A stretch of 48,805 nt of DNA from a virus. Shown one piece after another: positions 25,860 through 33,085 of the stretch; the stretch's first letter is position 1; every line of letters starts with the position of its first letter. The stretch lies in IMG/VR virus record IMGVR_UViG_3300028374_000023, positions 1-48,805 of that record; one strand, given 5' to 3'. The position numbers and the translations under genes are program-made. Below the pieces are notes generated by a model that saw nothing but the letters and a program-made list of their open reading frames with translations, had not been told where the DNA came from and ran no database searches.

Positions 25860-26253
25860 AGTCGAACTCCGGTCCTACAGCACATCCATTAAAACTATTG
25901 TACAATCATTTTGCTATTTTAGCCTTTTGTTTACTCAGTGGCAGTCGGTAAGCTATACTATCTGAGAGTGTTTAAGGTCACCACACCTGTTCTGATAATT
26001 ATGACGCTCTGTAAACCTAAGTTTACTATCCCTATTATCATCAGGTAGAACGAACTTTACGCAGCTATTGCTGGTTGAGTCTTAGCTGAGCCAATAAAGC
26101 CAGCTATTTTAGGTGATTGATTTTTGTCAGTTCAATTTAACTGTTTGGTAGTAGTCTACGAGCCAGATTGTAGTTTTAACTTTTTGTGAGCAGTCGAATC
26201 CAGAACACCCCCAAGTTGCGTCATCGGAACACTGTTTTCTATCATTTGCTTGA

Positions 26254-26430
26254 TTAAAAATGCTGTATGTGTTCCTCAGCACTATTCTTATACCAATAAG
26301 GTATAAAATTTTTATAAGCTCCCGCTAGGAAGAACATGTCTACACAGTTGTTTAACGATGTACTATTTGTTACAGCACCATTGGCCGTAAGAGCGTCCTT
26401 AGTTTGTAAGGATTTTAAAAGTTTACTCAT
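26254..26430 (-). pseudogene. Truncated TROVE/Ro60- or DUF2828-like N-terminus
   Basis: The 58-residue frame begins after GAGAGGAAAT-ATG and reads MSKLLKSLQTKDALTANGAV, then TNSTSLNNCVDMFFLAGAY, before a short tail and TAA. The TxNGAxTxST...VD(L/M)FFxxGA pattern is the usual beginning of phage proteins of the TROVE/vWA RNA-binding type, which are several hundred residues long. Here similarity ends near residue 42, where the conserved motif TGGTATAAGAAT starts in frame (YWYKN). It is probably a remnant cut off when the tmRNA region was inserted. The family call is from memory of the pattern and moderate. Confidence 0.45.
26284..26295 (-). promoter_or_regulatory. Conserved TGGTATAAGAAT motif upstream of the tmRNA (3 of 7)
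   Basis: The minus strand reads TGGTATAAGAATAGTG, followed directly by TGCTG...CAGCA. It lies about 75 bases before the mature tmRNA 5' end and inside the truncated 26254-26430 frame, so it most likely serves the tmRNA. Confidence 0.65.
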
Positions 26431-26487
26431 ATTTCCTCTCTAACTGGTTAAAAGTCCCTAGAGGTAGTTGCTGTTCGGGACTAAATT

Positions 26488-26784
26488 TTAATTTCTTTTA
26501 TTTCGTCTACGTTGTCGACCCTTATGATCGTTAGCTCTCATTTGTTCTGTTTTTGAGATCATTGAGAGATCAACTGGTGTAACTAGAGGGCTTCTGGGCT
26601 TGTTGATTTCTCCATGACTAGCTTCCCATTTATTTCGGGTAACTATTTCCGGAGAGTATCCCTTCTCTTCTAACGCTTTTTGTTCGCGCTTAATAACGTG
26701 TGTAGAGGTAGGTTTGAAAAACCTTGTTCTCTTTTCTTCGTCGTCCCGCGTATATACGAGACATACCTTTTGTTTTGATGACAT
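26488..26784 (-). CDS. Hypothetical basic protein
   Basis: The 98-residue protein starts MSSKQKVCLVYTRDDEEKR and ends in a strongly basic tail (KGRQRRRNKRN). It has no membrane segment. The basic C-terminus suggests nucleic-acid binding. It lies between the tRNA and the truncated TROVE-like gene. The single Trp is TGG, the stop TAA. Not recognised. Confidence 0.6.
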   Translation of the reverse strand: MSSKQKVCLVYTRDDEEKRTRFFKPTSTHVIKREQKALEEKGYSPEIVTRNKWEASHGEINKPRSPLVTPVDLSMISKTEQMRANDHKGRQRRRNKRN

Positions 26785-26822
26785 ATTAAGTTATGAATTT
26801 ATAAGTTAACCCCTAACGGGTG

Positions 26823-26895
26823 TGGGCCCAGCAGGGATCGAACCTGCGACTCCCAACTTAAAAGGCTGGTACTCTGCCATCTGAGTTATAGGCCC
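26823..26895 (-). tRNA. tRNA-Lys (anticodon UUU)
   Basis: A complete 73-nt cloverleaf can be drawn: acceptor GGGCCTA/TGGGCCC, D-arm ACTCAGATGGCAGAGT, anticodon stem CCAGC/GTTGG with loop CTTTTAA, and T-arm GCAGG-TTCGATC-CCTGC. Bases 34-36 are TTT. CCA is not encoded. It matches the AAA-rich coding of the phage. It does not decode UGA. Confidence 0.93.
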
Positions 26896-26898
26896 TTG

Positions 26899-26931
26899 AT
26901 TACTTTTAAATAAGTTACCATATTAAAAGTA
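26899..26931. other. Inverted repeat between tRNA-Lys and NAD kinase
   Basis: TTACTTTTAA and TTAAAAGTAA form a ten-base perfect inverted repeat separated by 13 bases. It may act as a weak terminator or processing hairpin between the NAD kinase message and the tRNA. Confidence 0.45.
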
Positions 26932-26966
26932 AAAATGCAAAAAAGATTTTAATTGGTACAGTAAAG

Positions 26967-27821
26967 TTACTTAGAAAGCCTACCCCAACCTAACTTTTTT
27001 TCAAGCAGGTCAAAATAATTAAAACTCTTAGGAGTTTTAAGAAAGAGACTCTCAAGTGAGGCTTCCACCTCGTGGTTTTTTGAATATCCTATAGTTCTTG
27101 AGTCACATTGGACACAAGATTCTTCTGAGGTTTCTATAGTCAAAGAATTCAGTGGGTCTAATTTCATGACTATAGGCTTAACACTAGCATCTATACAACC
27201 AGTAGGAGTTATGCACACGAGATTAGCTCCTCTTTCTGGGGAAATTATAGGACCTCCCATAGAAAAATTGTATGCAGTAGACCCTGTAGATGTGGCTAGT
27301 ATTACACCATCTCCTCTAAATGTAGCTACTTGGTCATTAAAAGATATTTTAAAAGTCAGAACAGTTGTTTCTATATCAGGTTTCCCTATATAGATTTCAT
27401 TTAAAGCGGTTGGTTGTCTAGCTGCCCCTGTCTTTAATTCAAGAAGGCTACGCTCTTGTATATCCATGTCCATATCAAGTCCTTTAAGAACATCCTCGTA
27501 AGAAAATGGACATATAAAACCAACGTTACCCAAATTTATTGATATAACCGGTTTATTCAGCAAATCATATTTTGCTAACATATGGACAGTATAGATAACT
27601 GTGCCATCACCTCCTAAGCAAATAACCACATCAGAATTCACTAATGCGTGTTGTTCGTCTTTTGCAATAAAAGCTTTACCACCTAAAAAGTCTTCTCTAA
27701 TTTTATACTCCGGGGCCAATGCAATAGCATCAACCCTGAAATATAAAAGACTTAGTACGGTTTCTATCCTGTGCAACCTTGACTCATCTGAGTCAGGGTT
27801 AAAGATAATACATGCTGTCAT
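26967..27821 (-). CDS. nadK: NAD kinase
   Basis: The 284-residue protein has VVICLGGDGTVIYTVHML near residue 67 (GGDGT phosphate loop), SINLGNVGFICPF near 95 (family NxGxxGFL), ALNEIYIGK near 139 and GDGVILATSTGSTAYNFSMG near 170, all in the family order and at normal length (about 290). The enzyme phosphorylates NAD to NADP. The ATG overlaps the TGA of the preceding gene as ATGA. It may raise NADPH for the reductase pathway or alter NAD pools during infection; the latter is inference. The lone Trp is TGG. Confidence 0.9.
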   Translation of the reverse strand: MTACIIFNPDSDESRLHRIETVLSLLYFRVDAIALAPEYKIREDFLGGKAFIAKDEQHALVNSDVVICLGGDGTVIYTVHMLAKYDLLNKPVISINLGNVGFICPFSYEDVLKGLDMDMDIQERSLLELKTGAARQPTALNEIYIGKPDIETTVLTFKISFNDQVATFRGDGVILATSTGSTAYNFSMGGPIISPERGANLVCITPTGCIDASVKPIVMKLDPLNSLTIETSEESCVQCDSRTIGYSKNHEVEASLESLFLKTPKSFNYFDLLEKKLGWGRLSK

Positions 27822-28186
27822 GCAGCTATATTACAGTGGAGCGTATCTTTCAACATATGAGGGTCAGGATACTGAGTCATTAACATCTCACAAAGCTCTA
27901 GATCCTCAGAGTCCTCTTCGCAAGATTTTAGATACTCAATAAATTCCTGATCTAAAATAAAAAGATGAGAGTTTTCCTCGAACCCTGTAACATCTTCAAA
28001 GTCATCCCCGTCTCCCATTGATAGGGATCCACAAATGCCACCTAAAGAAAGAAGGTTATCGTTCAATAAAAGACCATCCAAATTTAAGATACTAGGATCT
28101 TGTTGAATGTTCTCTAGTTCCTGGAAATCTTCTGATTGGTGGATCAAAGAATAACCGGCGTCGGAGTATGAAATAAGTGTAAACAT
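27818..28186 (-). CDS. Hypothetical acidic protein, apparent TGA stop
   Basis: The 122-residue acidic protein starts MFTLISYSDAGYSLIHQSED and ends HCNIAA then TGA. The TGA overlaps the ATG of the NAD kinase gene (ATGA). Reading it as Trp would add about 18 residues before TAG in a different context, so UGA is probably a stop here. Leu/Asp/Glu-rich, no Trp, no membrane segment, no recognised family. A motif and hairpin precede it, so it probably heads the operon with nadK. Confidence 0.65.
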   Translation of the reverse strand: MFTLISYSDAGYSLIHQSEDFQELENIQQDPSILNLDGLLLNDNLLSLGGICGSLSMGDGDDFEDVTGFEENSHLFILDQEFIEYLKSCEEDSEDLELCEMLMTQYPDPHMLKDTLHCNIAA

Positions 28187-28241
28187 AATGTTGTAGATTA
28201 AGTTTAAGTTAAAAAATTAAGAAGCTTTGTGCTTCTTCATA

Positions 28242-28253
28242 ATTCTTATACCA
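28242..28253 (-). promoter_or_regulatory. Conserved TGGTATAAGAAT motif, probable phage promoter (4 of 7)
   Basis: The minus strand reads TGGTATAAGAATTATG, followed at once by AAGAAGC-ACAAA-GCTTCTT and a T-rich run, 55-60 bases before the ATG at 28186. It sits eight bases after the stop of the upstream gene. Confidence 0.7.
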
Positions 28254-28261
28254 GATATAGT

Positions 28262-28561
28262 TTATTTTTTCTTCTTTTTCTTAGGTTTAAAAGACTTTGC
28301 TTCCTCTAAGAAGAGGCTTTGACTAAAGACAAAATCTGGGTGATCAATTTCATACCCCCCATCAGGATACATCTTTTCTCCAGGTTTATGGATTTTCTCT
28401 AAGATGTATTTTCTTTTCCTGGGATCACTCGCTACGCTAATAGGGGCTCCGACATGTTTTTCTGTTATAGGGTTTTGTTCCAATTCTTTTTTTGTCCAAG
28501 CTTCATAGAAAATACCACTTTCTTTAACTTGTTTTCTTTCCGTTTTTTCTGATTTTGCCAT
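28262..28561 (-). CDS. Hypothetical protein with Lys-rich tail
   Basis: The 99-residue protein starts MAKSEKTERKQVKESGIFY and ends KPKKKKKK before TAA. The middle (GAPISVASDPRKRKYILEKI) is basic. It overlaps the upstream gene by 38 bases, which suggests coupling. The Trp is TGG. No family recognised; a small nucleic-acid- or ribosome-associated protein is possible from charge alone. Confidence 0.6.
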   Translation of the reverse strand: MAKSEKTERKQVKESGIFYEAWTKKELEQNPITEKHVGAPISVASDPRKRKYILEKIHKPGEKMYPDGGYEIDHPDFVFSQSLFLEEAKSFKPKKKKKK

Positions 28562-28832
28562 GTAGCTTATTTAAATTTGTTTCGAATAAAAAAGTTTCTA
28601 TTTCAGGAGTAATCGGGTCTTCATAAGTCGTTTGCTTTGCGATTATATAGATGACCTCGGTACTCGGGTTTAATATACAAGTAGCCTGTCTTTCAACCTC
28701 GTTTATTTTTTCCGTGGCATAAGCAACATTGAACTCTTGTAATTTTTCTAAGTCTACCTTAACGTTCAAGTCGATGAAAAAATCGATGAACCATTTAGGG
28801 ACTTTATCAGGGTCTAATACAGTTTCAAACAT
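28524..28832 (-). CDS. Hypothetical protein
   Basis: The 102-residue protein starts MFETVLDPDKVPKWFIDFF and is mixed alpha/beta without Cys clusters or membrane segments; strands near residue 55 read ATCILNPSTEVIYIIAKQTT. It lies directly after the terminator behind the heat-shock protein gene and overlaps the next gene. The Trp is TGG, the stop TAA. Not recognised. Confidence 0.6.
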   Translation of the reverse strand: MFETVLDPDKVPKWFIDFFIDLNVKVDLEKLQEFNVAYATEKINEVERQATCILNPSTEVIYIIAKQTTYEDPITPEIETFLFETNLNKLHGKIRKNGKKTS

Positions 28833-28833
28833 A

Positions 28834-28857
28834 ATAAAAAAGGCCCGAAGGCCTTTG
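28834..28857 (-). terminator. Terminator after the small heat-shock gene
   Basis: AAAGGCC-TTCG-GGCCTTT is followed on the minus strand by TTTTATT. It lies only three bases after the TAA of 28860-29219. Confidence 0.75.
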
Positions 28858-28859
28858 GT

Positions 28860-29219
28860 TTAGTTAATATTTATTTCTTCTTCATCAGGTGCTTCTTGTC
28901 TATCAAATGTAATTTTTAATAAACCGTTCTTTAGGGTGGCATCAATGCTTTCCTTATCAACAGACTTTGTAAGAAAGTAGGTTTTAAACAACTCGCTTTT
29001 TAGATAGATAAAAAGCTTATTTTTTTGAATAGTTAGTTTCAAATCTTTTTTGTCATACCCGGGAACTGCTAAAGATATAGTAGCCGACTCATCCTCCGAG
29101 TTAACTGATATTTTCTCATCTACGAAAGACGAAAATATTGGCTCATTCATCAAATCTATTCCGAGTCTAAAAAGATCACTTATACTTTTGTCGTGGGTTC
29201 CAATTTTCATAAAATACAT
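28860..29219 (-). CDS. Small heat-shock protein (Hsp20 / alpha-crystallin)
   Basis: The 119-residue protein has a short N-terminus and an alpha-crystallin domain: ATISLAVPGYDKKDLKLTIQ near residue 47 and IDATLKNGLLKITF near 91, the A.l.nGvL.i.. motif. A C-terminal IxI-like segment (ININ) ends it. Hsp20 proteins hold unfolding proteins in solution; several phages carry them. Two in-frame Met codons (29219, 29210) are possible starts. A 220-base upstream region with repeated TGACAG sequences and a short palindrome precedes it. No Trp. Confidence 0.85.
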   Translation of the reverse strand: MYFMKIGTHDKSISDLFRLGIDLMNEPIFSSFVDEKISVNSEDESATISLAVPGYDKKDLKLTIQKNKLFIYLKSELFKTYFLTKSVDKESIDATLKNGLLKITFDRQEAPDEEEININ

Positions 29220-29261
29220 ATTTTTTAGTTTTAGTTTGAGTTTTCAGTTTTCTTTTTGTCT

Positions 29262-29344
29262 TGCAAACTAAATGCCAAAGTGCATTTATGACATCCTGTC
29301 ATCTCTATTTGACAGATAAACTGCCTTTTTGACAGTGCTTTTTA
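29262..29344 (-). promoter_or_regulatory. Regulatory region with TGACAG repeats upstream of the heat-shock gene
   Basis: On the plus strand the stretch holds ATGACA-TCC-TGTCAT (29288-29302), a perfect six-base inverted repeat, and two direct TTTGACAG copies near 29309 and 29328. The repeats could be operator sites for a regulator of the heat-shock gene. No promoter is certain. Confidence 0.45.
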
Positions 29345-29358
29345 AATGTGAATATAAA

Positions 29359-29392
29359 TAAAAAGAGCTACTCGTTAAAGTAGCTCTTTTTA
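29359..29392 (-). terminator. Bidirectional terminator between nrdJ and the heat-shock gene
   Basis: AAAAAGAGCTACT-CGTTA-AAGTAGCTCTTTTT has long A and T runs on both sides. It would end the ribonucleotide reductase message and any short RNA started at the motif 29429-29440. Confidence 0.85.
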
Positions 29393-29428
29393 CTATTAAA
29401 TTAAAATACAGGAAGCTTGTCCTGCATA

Positions 29429-29440
29429 ATTCTTATACCA
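29429..29440 (-). promoter_or_regulatory. Conserved TGGTATAAGAAT motif at the end of nrdJ (5 of 7)
   Basis: The minus strand reads TGGTATAAGAATTATG, then CAGGA-CAAGCT-TCCTG. It starts three bases after the nrdJ stop codon. The next feature downstream is a terminator, so a transcript from here would be a non-coding RNA of roughly 60-70 nt unless it reads through to the heat-shock gene. Confidence 0.6.
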
Positions 29441-29443
29441 TAA

Positions 29444-32100
29444 TTAAACTACTTCGCAGGCCCCTCCCCCGCAAGCAATCTCTCCACTAAGATCAGTCTC
29501 ATCTTGGGATTCTATTACCTGTGTAAGGTCAACTTTATCAAGGGACTCTAACATAGCCTCATAAGTTTCTTTAGAACAGTCCTCAAAAGGAGCCTGTTTA
29601 TAATTACCACCATCATAAGGAAGCACAGCAATTCCATTGTAATGCTCCCGATTTTTCCACATCCAGTTACCTACGTCTCTCCACTGATCATCTTTCAGTG
29701 AAATAGTACAGGAAACATTATGACCATTTTGCCCTGTTCGGTATCCAGTAGATATCCAGCTCTGGCTAACCTTTTTAACTCTTTCCAAGGTTTCTAATGG
29801 GGACTCAGTTCTTAGAATAGCGCCTTCAGGTGCTTTCTGTGGTACAGAAATCACAGCAGTATCATGTGGCCTGAAATGCTCGTCTTCAATAAGTTCCGGA
29901 TGTCTAATACTTAAGTAAGTATATATAGCTTCATTCTTACCAACACGCATTCTACGAACATAGTAATCATTGTGCCATGCGTGAATACCAGAACTAGTTC
30001 CTAATACAAGGCTAGTTGTTCCAGCAGGTTTGACACATGTAGTTCGAGCGGCTTTCTTAATACCAATAATCTCAGCAATCTCAGCATTGGTCGCTTTAAC
30101 AGCTTTAGCTGTCTGAGCCATGTCAAGACTCATAACGTTACCACTAGCGATACCTGTCATAGATACTCCAATTAATGCGTCTTTCTCGGTAGTTCGCTTC
30201 CATACATCACGTAGATAGTGGAAGTCTGTATACCCTGCCTGCAGCGTAGCTATAAAAGCTCCAGCCTTAGCAGCTTCGTCTAATTCTTCTTGCGTCTCGA
30301 GAATGTTAGCATTCATCTCAACAAGATTACAAAATTGATAGGGCCTTAATCCTATCTCACAACCGTCACACTGTAAGGTTATAGCAAAATACCTACTTGT
30401 GCGCTGGACTGTCGCATACGACATGTTTCCAAGTTTTGCCAGTACGAATAAATTGGATAACGTAAGGCTTTACATTAAAGTCTTTTGCTATCTCTTTATT
30501 ACTGAGGCCTTCTGGTATAAGCTTAAAACGAATTTCAAATACTTGTTCTTCATTTAATCTTGCTTTACCATTTTTAGATCCTCTACAACTGCCTTTATAA
30601 CTATCGGCATTCTTTAACCAACTGTTTTTAGCTCTTTTAGATCTTTCCTCTGTACTATCTTTTTCTTGGATGCCAGCTTTAGTTCCAATAGATGTAGCCT
30701 TAGAGTGCGCTTCTTTGTTTACTGGGTTATTATACCAGTCAGACGTTACTCCAAGCTCTCCACCTTTTTGAAGATTCCAGCCTATATTTAACCTAGGCCT
30801 GTAATTCCCCTCTATCTCTAAAGCCCGCTCCATTGTCAACTCTTCTTCTATAATTTCTATCTCTAGGTTTTCCCAACTATAAGATTTTATAGCGTCAACA
30901 ATTGGTGATTTTTTCTTGTTCTTTTTATGCGATCTCATTCTAGACTTTGTGTCTATAGTGATGCCAACATAACCTTCACAATAAATATCCTTGTGTTTAT
31001 TGGTGTGTATCCAATAAACACTGTAGTCGCCCTTCTCGCTCAGTCTCTCAGGCTGCACAGAATCTTCTGACCCTTGCTTGCCCCCTGTCGCCGTATTGCC
31101 GGCTTCCAAGTCGATCAGAGAAGGTTTTAAATCCGCATTATGCATAGGTCAACGGATTTGTTCCCCAATCACGATGATTGGAAAGGTATATTCCAGGCTC
31201 TCCTGAGCCACTGTCTTCTACTCGTTTCCAGATTGACATAAAGTAATCTTTAGTCAGTCTGTCTCTCATCAACACTGCGGAGTTATTAGCTCTACCACGT
31301 TGTGGGTTATTCTCCCACCAGCTACCACTCTTTGCAGATAACATCTCGTCATCGTCCGCAGAGAATAGAGAAATCATAGCAGCTCTTCGTATACCGCCTG
31401 CTAGAACTGCGTCAGCTATATGGCACATGATATCATGTACCTCAATCGGTTGAAGCTTACTACGGTTAGGTTTGTTGGAAAGGATATTTTCAACCTTAAC
31501 CAGACATTCTCTTAAAGGCGCCGGACCGGGAGCTTTACCACCAGAAGTAACTAGTCTAGCCCCTTTAGGACGTATATCACTGTAATCAAATACAGGCTTA
31601 CTTCGGTTTATACCGGTGTATGCTTTGAATAGGATCTTAACTGCATCTGCCCAACCCTCGATTGAATCACCAATTAAGTATCGCCTGGTTCTATCACTAT
31701 CCGGATGAATAATTTTAGGCAGCTTTTCTACATGGTGTTTTTGTACAGAGTACCCAACTCCTGTGCCACCCAGCAAAAGGAACATAGTTTCTGCAAAAGA
31801 ATCTATGTGATCCGCAGGCAAATAAGCACAATTGTAAACCCGATTAGGGCTAATTTCGATAGGCTTTCCACCAAACTGCATCGATCTCATCGAGGGGAGG
31901 ACCACCTTTGTTCTTACAAATCTGTCGTAAACATCATTTATTTCTTCTTTTAATTTGGGATATTTTTTAACGTGCATTTCCACGTTTCTGTCAACGAGCT
32001 CATCCCATATCTCTCGCCGGTTTTTGTCATCTAAGTAACGTGCGTATTTCATGTGTACTGTTATGTCACTTAGAATGCTACTTGCTTTATTTAATTTCAT
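29444..32100 (-). CDS. nrdJ: Class II (B12-dependent) ribonucleotide reductase, intron-split
   Basis: The coding sequence is 32100-31152 joined to 30363-29444: 1869 bases, 622 residues. The 5' exon has FLLLGGTGVGYSVQKHHVEKL and RDWGTNP; the 3' exon has CEIGLRPYQFCNL, PAGTTSLVLGTSSGIH and a redox-active C-terminus (CGGGACEVV). The join gives NPCCEIGLRP, containing the thiyl-radical Cys of the family. Pattern and length fit monomeric adenosylcobalamin-dependent enzymes (about 600-740 residues). It reduces ribonucleotides for phage DNA synthesis. About 13 Trp codons, all TGG. Unspliced, each half would end or begin with short nonsense tails. Confidence 0.88.
30364..31151 (-). other. Group I intron in nrdJ (788 nt)
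   Basis: P1 pairs exon AAATCCGT with intron GCGGATTT, placing a U-G pair at the 5' splice site. P7-like strands GAGACTG (near 31045) and ACAGTCC (near 30408) flank the endonuclease gene. With the last intron base G at 30364, the first exon bases GTTGT can pair with ATAAT next to P1 (P10), and the joined exons stay in frame and restore the conserved reductase motif. The boundaries are inferred from these pairings. Confidence 0.75.
30393..31145 (-). CDS. GIY-YIG homing endonuclease in the nrdJ intron
   Basis: The 250-residue protein has YSVYWIHTNKHKDIYCEGYV then GITIDTKSRMRSHKK (GIY-YIG with catalytic Arg) near residues 41-75 and EGNYRPRLNIGWNLQKGGE near 112 (family Glu...N). The C-terminus (LNEEQVFEIRFKLIPEGLSN, KEIAKDFNV...IRTGKTWKH) is a helix-turn-helix DNA-binding module common in intron endonucleases. 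It shares the intron core with the ribozyme, the first codons lying near P1/P3 and the end near P7. It stops at TAG. Confidence 0.85.
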   Translation of the reverse strand: MHNADLKPSLIDLEAGNTATGGKQGSEDSVQPERLSEKGDYSVYWIHTNKHKDIYCEGYVGITIDTKSRMRSHKKNKKKSPIVDAIKSYSWENLEIEIIEEELTMERALEIEGNYRPRLNIGWNLQKGGELGVTSDWYNNPVNKEAHSKATSIGTKAGIQEKDSTEERSKRAKNSWLKNADSYKGSCRGSKNGKARLNEEQVFEIRFKLIPEGLSNKEIAKDFNVKPYVIQFIRTGKTWKHVVCDSPAHK

Positions 32101-32253
32101 ATTTATATTTTAGTATTCTCTCTTTAATTTGTTTTGTGCGTTTGGATAAAACTTAAGCAGAAACTATTTAGTGTTCAAGTTGAATGTTAAGTAATTTATC
32201 CGTATAAGTCTTGTTTTCTATTGTCAAGTAGCCTTGTTGTCACTATAGGGTAC
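32101..32253 (-). promoter_or_regulatory. nrdJ upstream region with a possible TTGACA/TATACG promoter
   Basis: The minus strand contains TTGACA, 15 bases and TATACG about 110 bases before the nrdJ ATG. The spacing is shorter than optimal and the consensus is not the Bacteroidota one, so the call is weak. No gene is seen in these 150 bases. Confidence 0.25.
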
Positions 32254-32279
32254 AAAAAAAGCCGGAAAAACCGGCTTTT
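32254..32279 (-). terminator. Terminator directly after the HD-domain gene
   Basis: AAAAGCCGG-TTTTT-CCGGCTTTTTTT begins at the corrected stop codon of the HD-domain gene. Its position is one reason to believe that the reading frame really ends at 32278. Confidence 0.8.
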
Positions 32280-32786
32280 AGAGAGAATGTAAAAAGTCCC
32301 ATATAGGTTCGTACTCACCTTCTTTGTATAATTTTCCTTTACCTTAGGAAATTCTTTTTTATACTTCTTATACATTGAATTACTATTCTCTTTAGAATTA
32401 GAGAAATTTGCACAGATATCGCACAGCTTCACAAATTTGCCAATAGAGTTCTTAGATAACAGGTCATAGTAAGCCTCACCATGCCTTTCTTCCCGGTTAC
32501 GTCCTCTCTGCTCTGTGCAGCAGAAAACAACTTCAGCAAACTTCCACCCAAACAACTTTCCTAAGTCATTATAAGTTACTCTCGTATCTTCTATTAAGTC
32601 GTGTCCCCAGGCTGCGGCGACTGCAAGATCCCTATCCTCCTCAGACAGGACATATGAAAATTTCTCTGCGAAGTCTGCAACCATTTCTAGATGAACAGAG
32701 TATGGAACACCTTTTCCGTATTCCTGTCTAACCCAATTATGCCTTCTAATTGCAAAATCTTTTACTTTTTCTGATAATCTTCTCAT
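32278..32786 (-). CDS. SpoT/MESH1-like HD hydrolase with C-terminal frameshift
   Basis: The protein has AVAAAWGHDLIEDTRVTYND near residue 71 (HD...ED motif), FGWKFAEVVFCCTEQRGRNR near 93 and VKLCDICANFSN near 138, the arrangement of (p)ppGpp hydrolases of the SpoT/MESH1 type. At 32332-32336 a run of four A shifts the frame: the direct frame gives an unrelated tail crossing the terminator, whereas one base added (or a -1 slip) gives LYKEGEYEPIWDFLHSL and TAA at 32278, the usual family ending (EP.WDFL). So the gene carries an indel, a sequencing error or a programmed slip. Removal of ppGpp would relieve the host starvation response. Confidence 0.75.
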
Positions 32787-32790
32787 AGTA

Positions 32791-33084
32791 CTATTCTTGT
32801 AGCCCTTCTGGTATTTCTCTTAAAGGGGCTCCATGAGCCTCCATGCAGGCTACTGATAACCCACCAACTTTTCTAACAAAGTCTAATTTAACAGTAGGGT
32901 CATCTGTGGAAGCACATACATTTTGTAACTGTTGTGCGTAAGCCATAATATAGGTAGAAAACTCGTCTATGCTCCTATCTAAAGATTCCCTTGTTTCTGG
33001 TTGCCCGGGATTTTCCTTCCATCGAACATCTTGGTAGTCTCTTTCACTGTCTAGTGCTTTATAAACTTCTTCTCTTTTTATCAT
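32791..33084 (-). CDS. Conserved phage hypothetical protein
   Basis: The 97-residue protein starts MIKREEVYKALDSERDYQD and ends GLSVACMEAHGAPLREI. The pattern E...ERDYQD..R ... KV.G....CMEEHGAP is seen in a small phage protein family found near nucleotide-metabolism genes, of unknown biochemical role. It lies between polymerase and HD gene in one operon. The Trp is TGG; stop TAG. Confidence 0.65.
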   Translation of the reverse strand: MIKREEVYKALDSERDYQDVRWKENPGQPETRESLDRSIDEFSTYIMAYAQQLQNVCASTDDPTVKLDFVRKVGGLSVACMEAHGAPLREIPEGLQE

Positions 33085-33085
33085 T

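Larger units (their letters stand above)
25107..26212 (-). ncRNA. ssrA: tmRNA, interrupted by a group I intron in the T-loop
   Basis: The 5' end reads GGGGGTGTTCTGGATTCGAC, the tmRNA signature. The 3' end, CTCCG-CACCTCC-A-CCA, pairs with it: GGGGGTG/CACCTCC gives a seven-base acceptor stem with the G3-U70 pair recognised by alanyl-tRNA synthetase, and CCA is encoded. The T-stem CGGAG/CTCCG and loop TTCGACT are split by the intron at 25859-25123. The mature RNA would be 353+16=369 nt. The tag frame, 26104-26060, encodes AGFIGSAKTQPAIAA with TAA stop; the Ala-Ile-Ala-Ala end resembles proteolysis tags ending ALAA. tmRNA rescues stalled ribosomes and tags the products. A TGGTATAAGAAT motif lies about 75 bases upstream. 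The exact resume codon is inferred. Confidence 0.93.

Noticed and set aside
25717-25905. A 62-codon minus-strand frame (MYNSFNGCAVGPEF...)
   Set aside because: It lies across the tmRNA 3' exon and the group I intron core, both of which have clear RNA structure; its codons are explained by the RNA.
29444-30424. The 3' half of the ribonucleotide reductase as an independent gene starting MSYATVQ
   Set aside because: The first 20 residues are intron sequence. P1, P7, P10 pairings and frame restoration favour splicing.
32196-32277. The last part of the uninterrupted HD-protein frame
   Set aside because: It spans the terminator and reads as nonsense, whereas the -1 frame gives the expected family ending.
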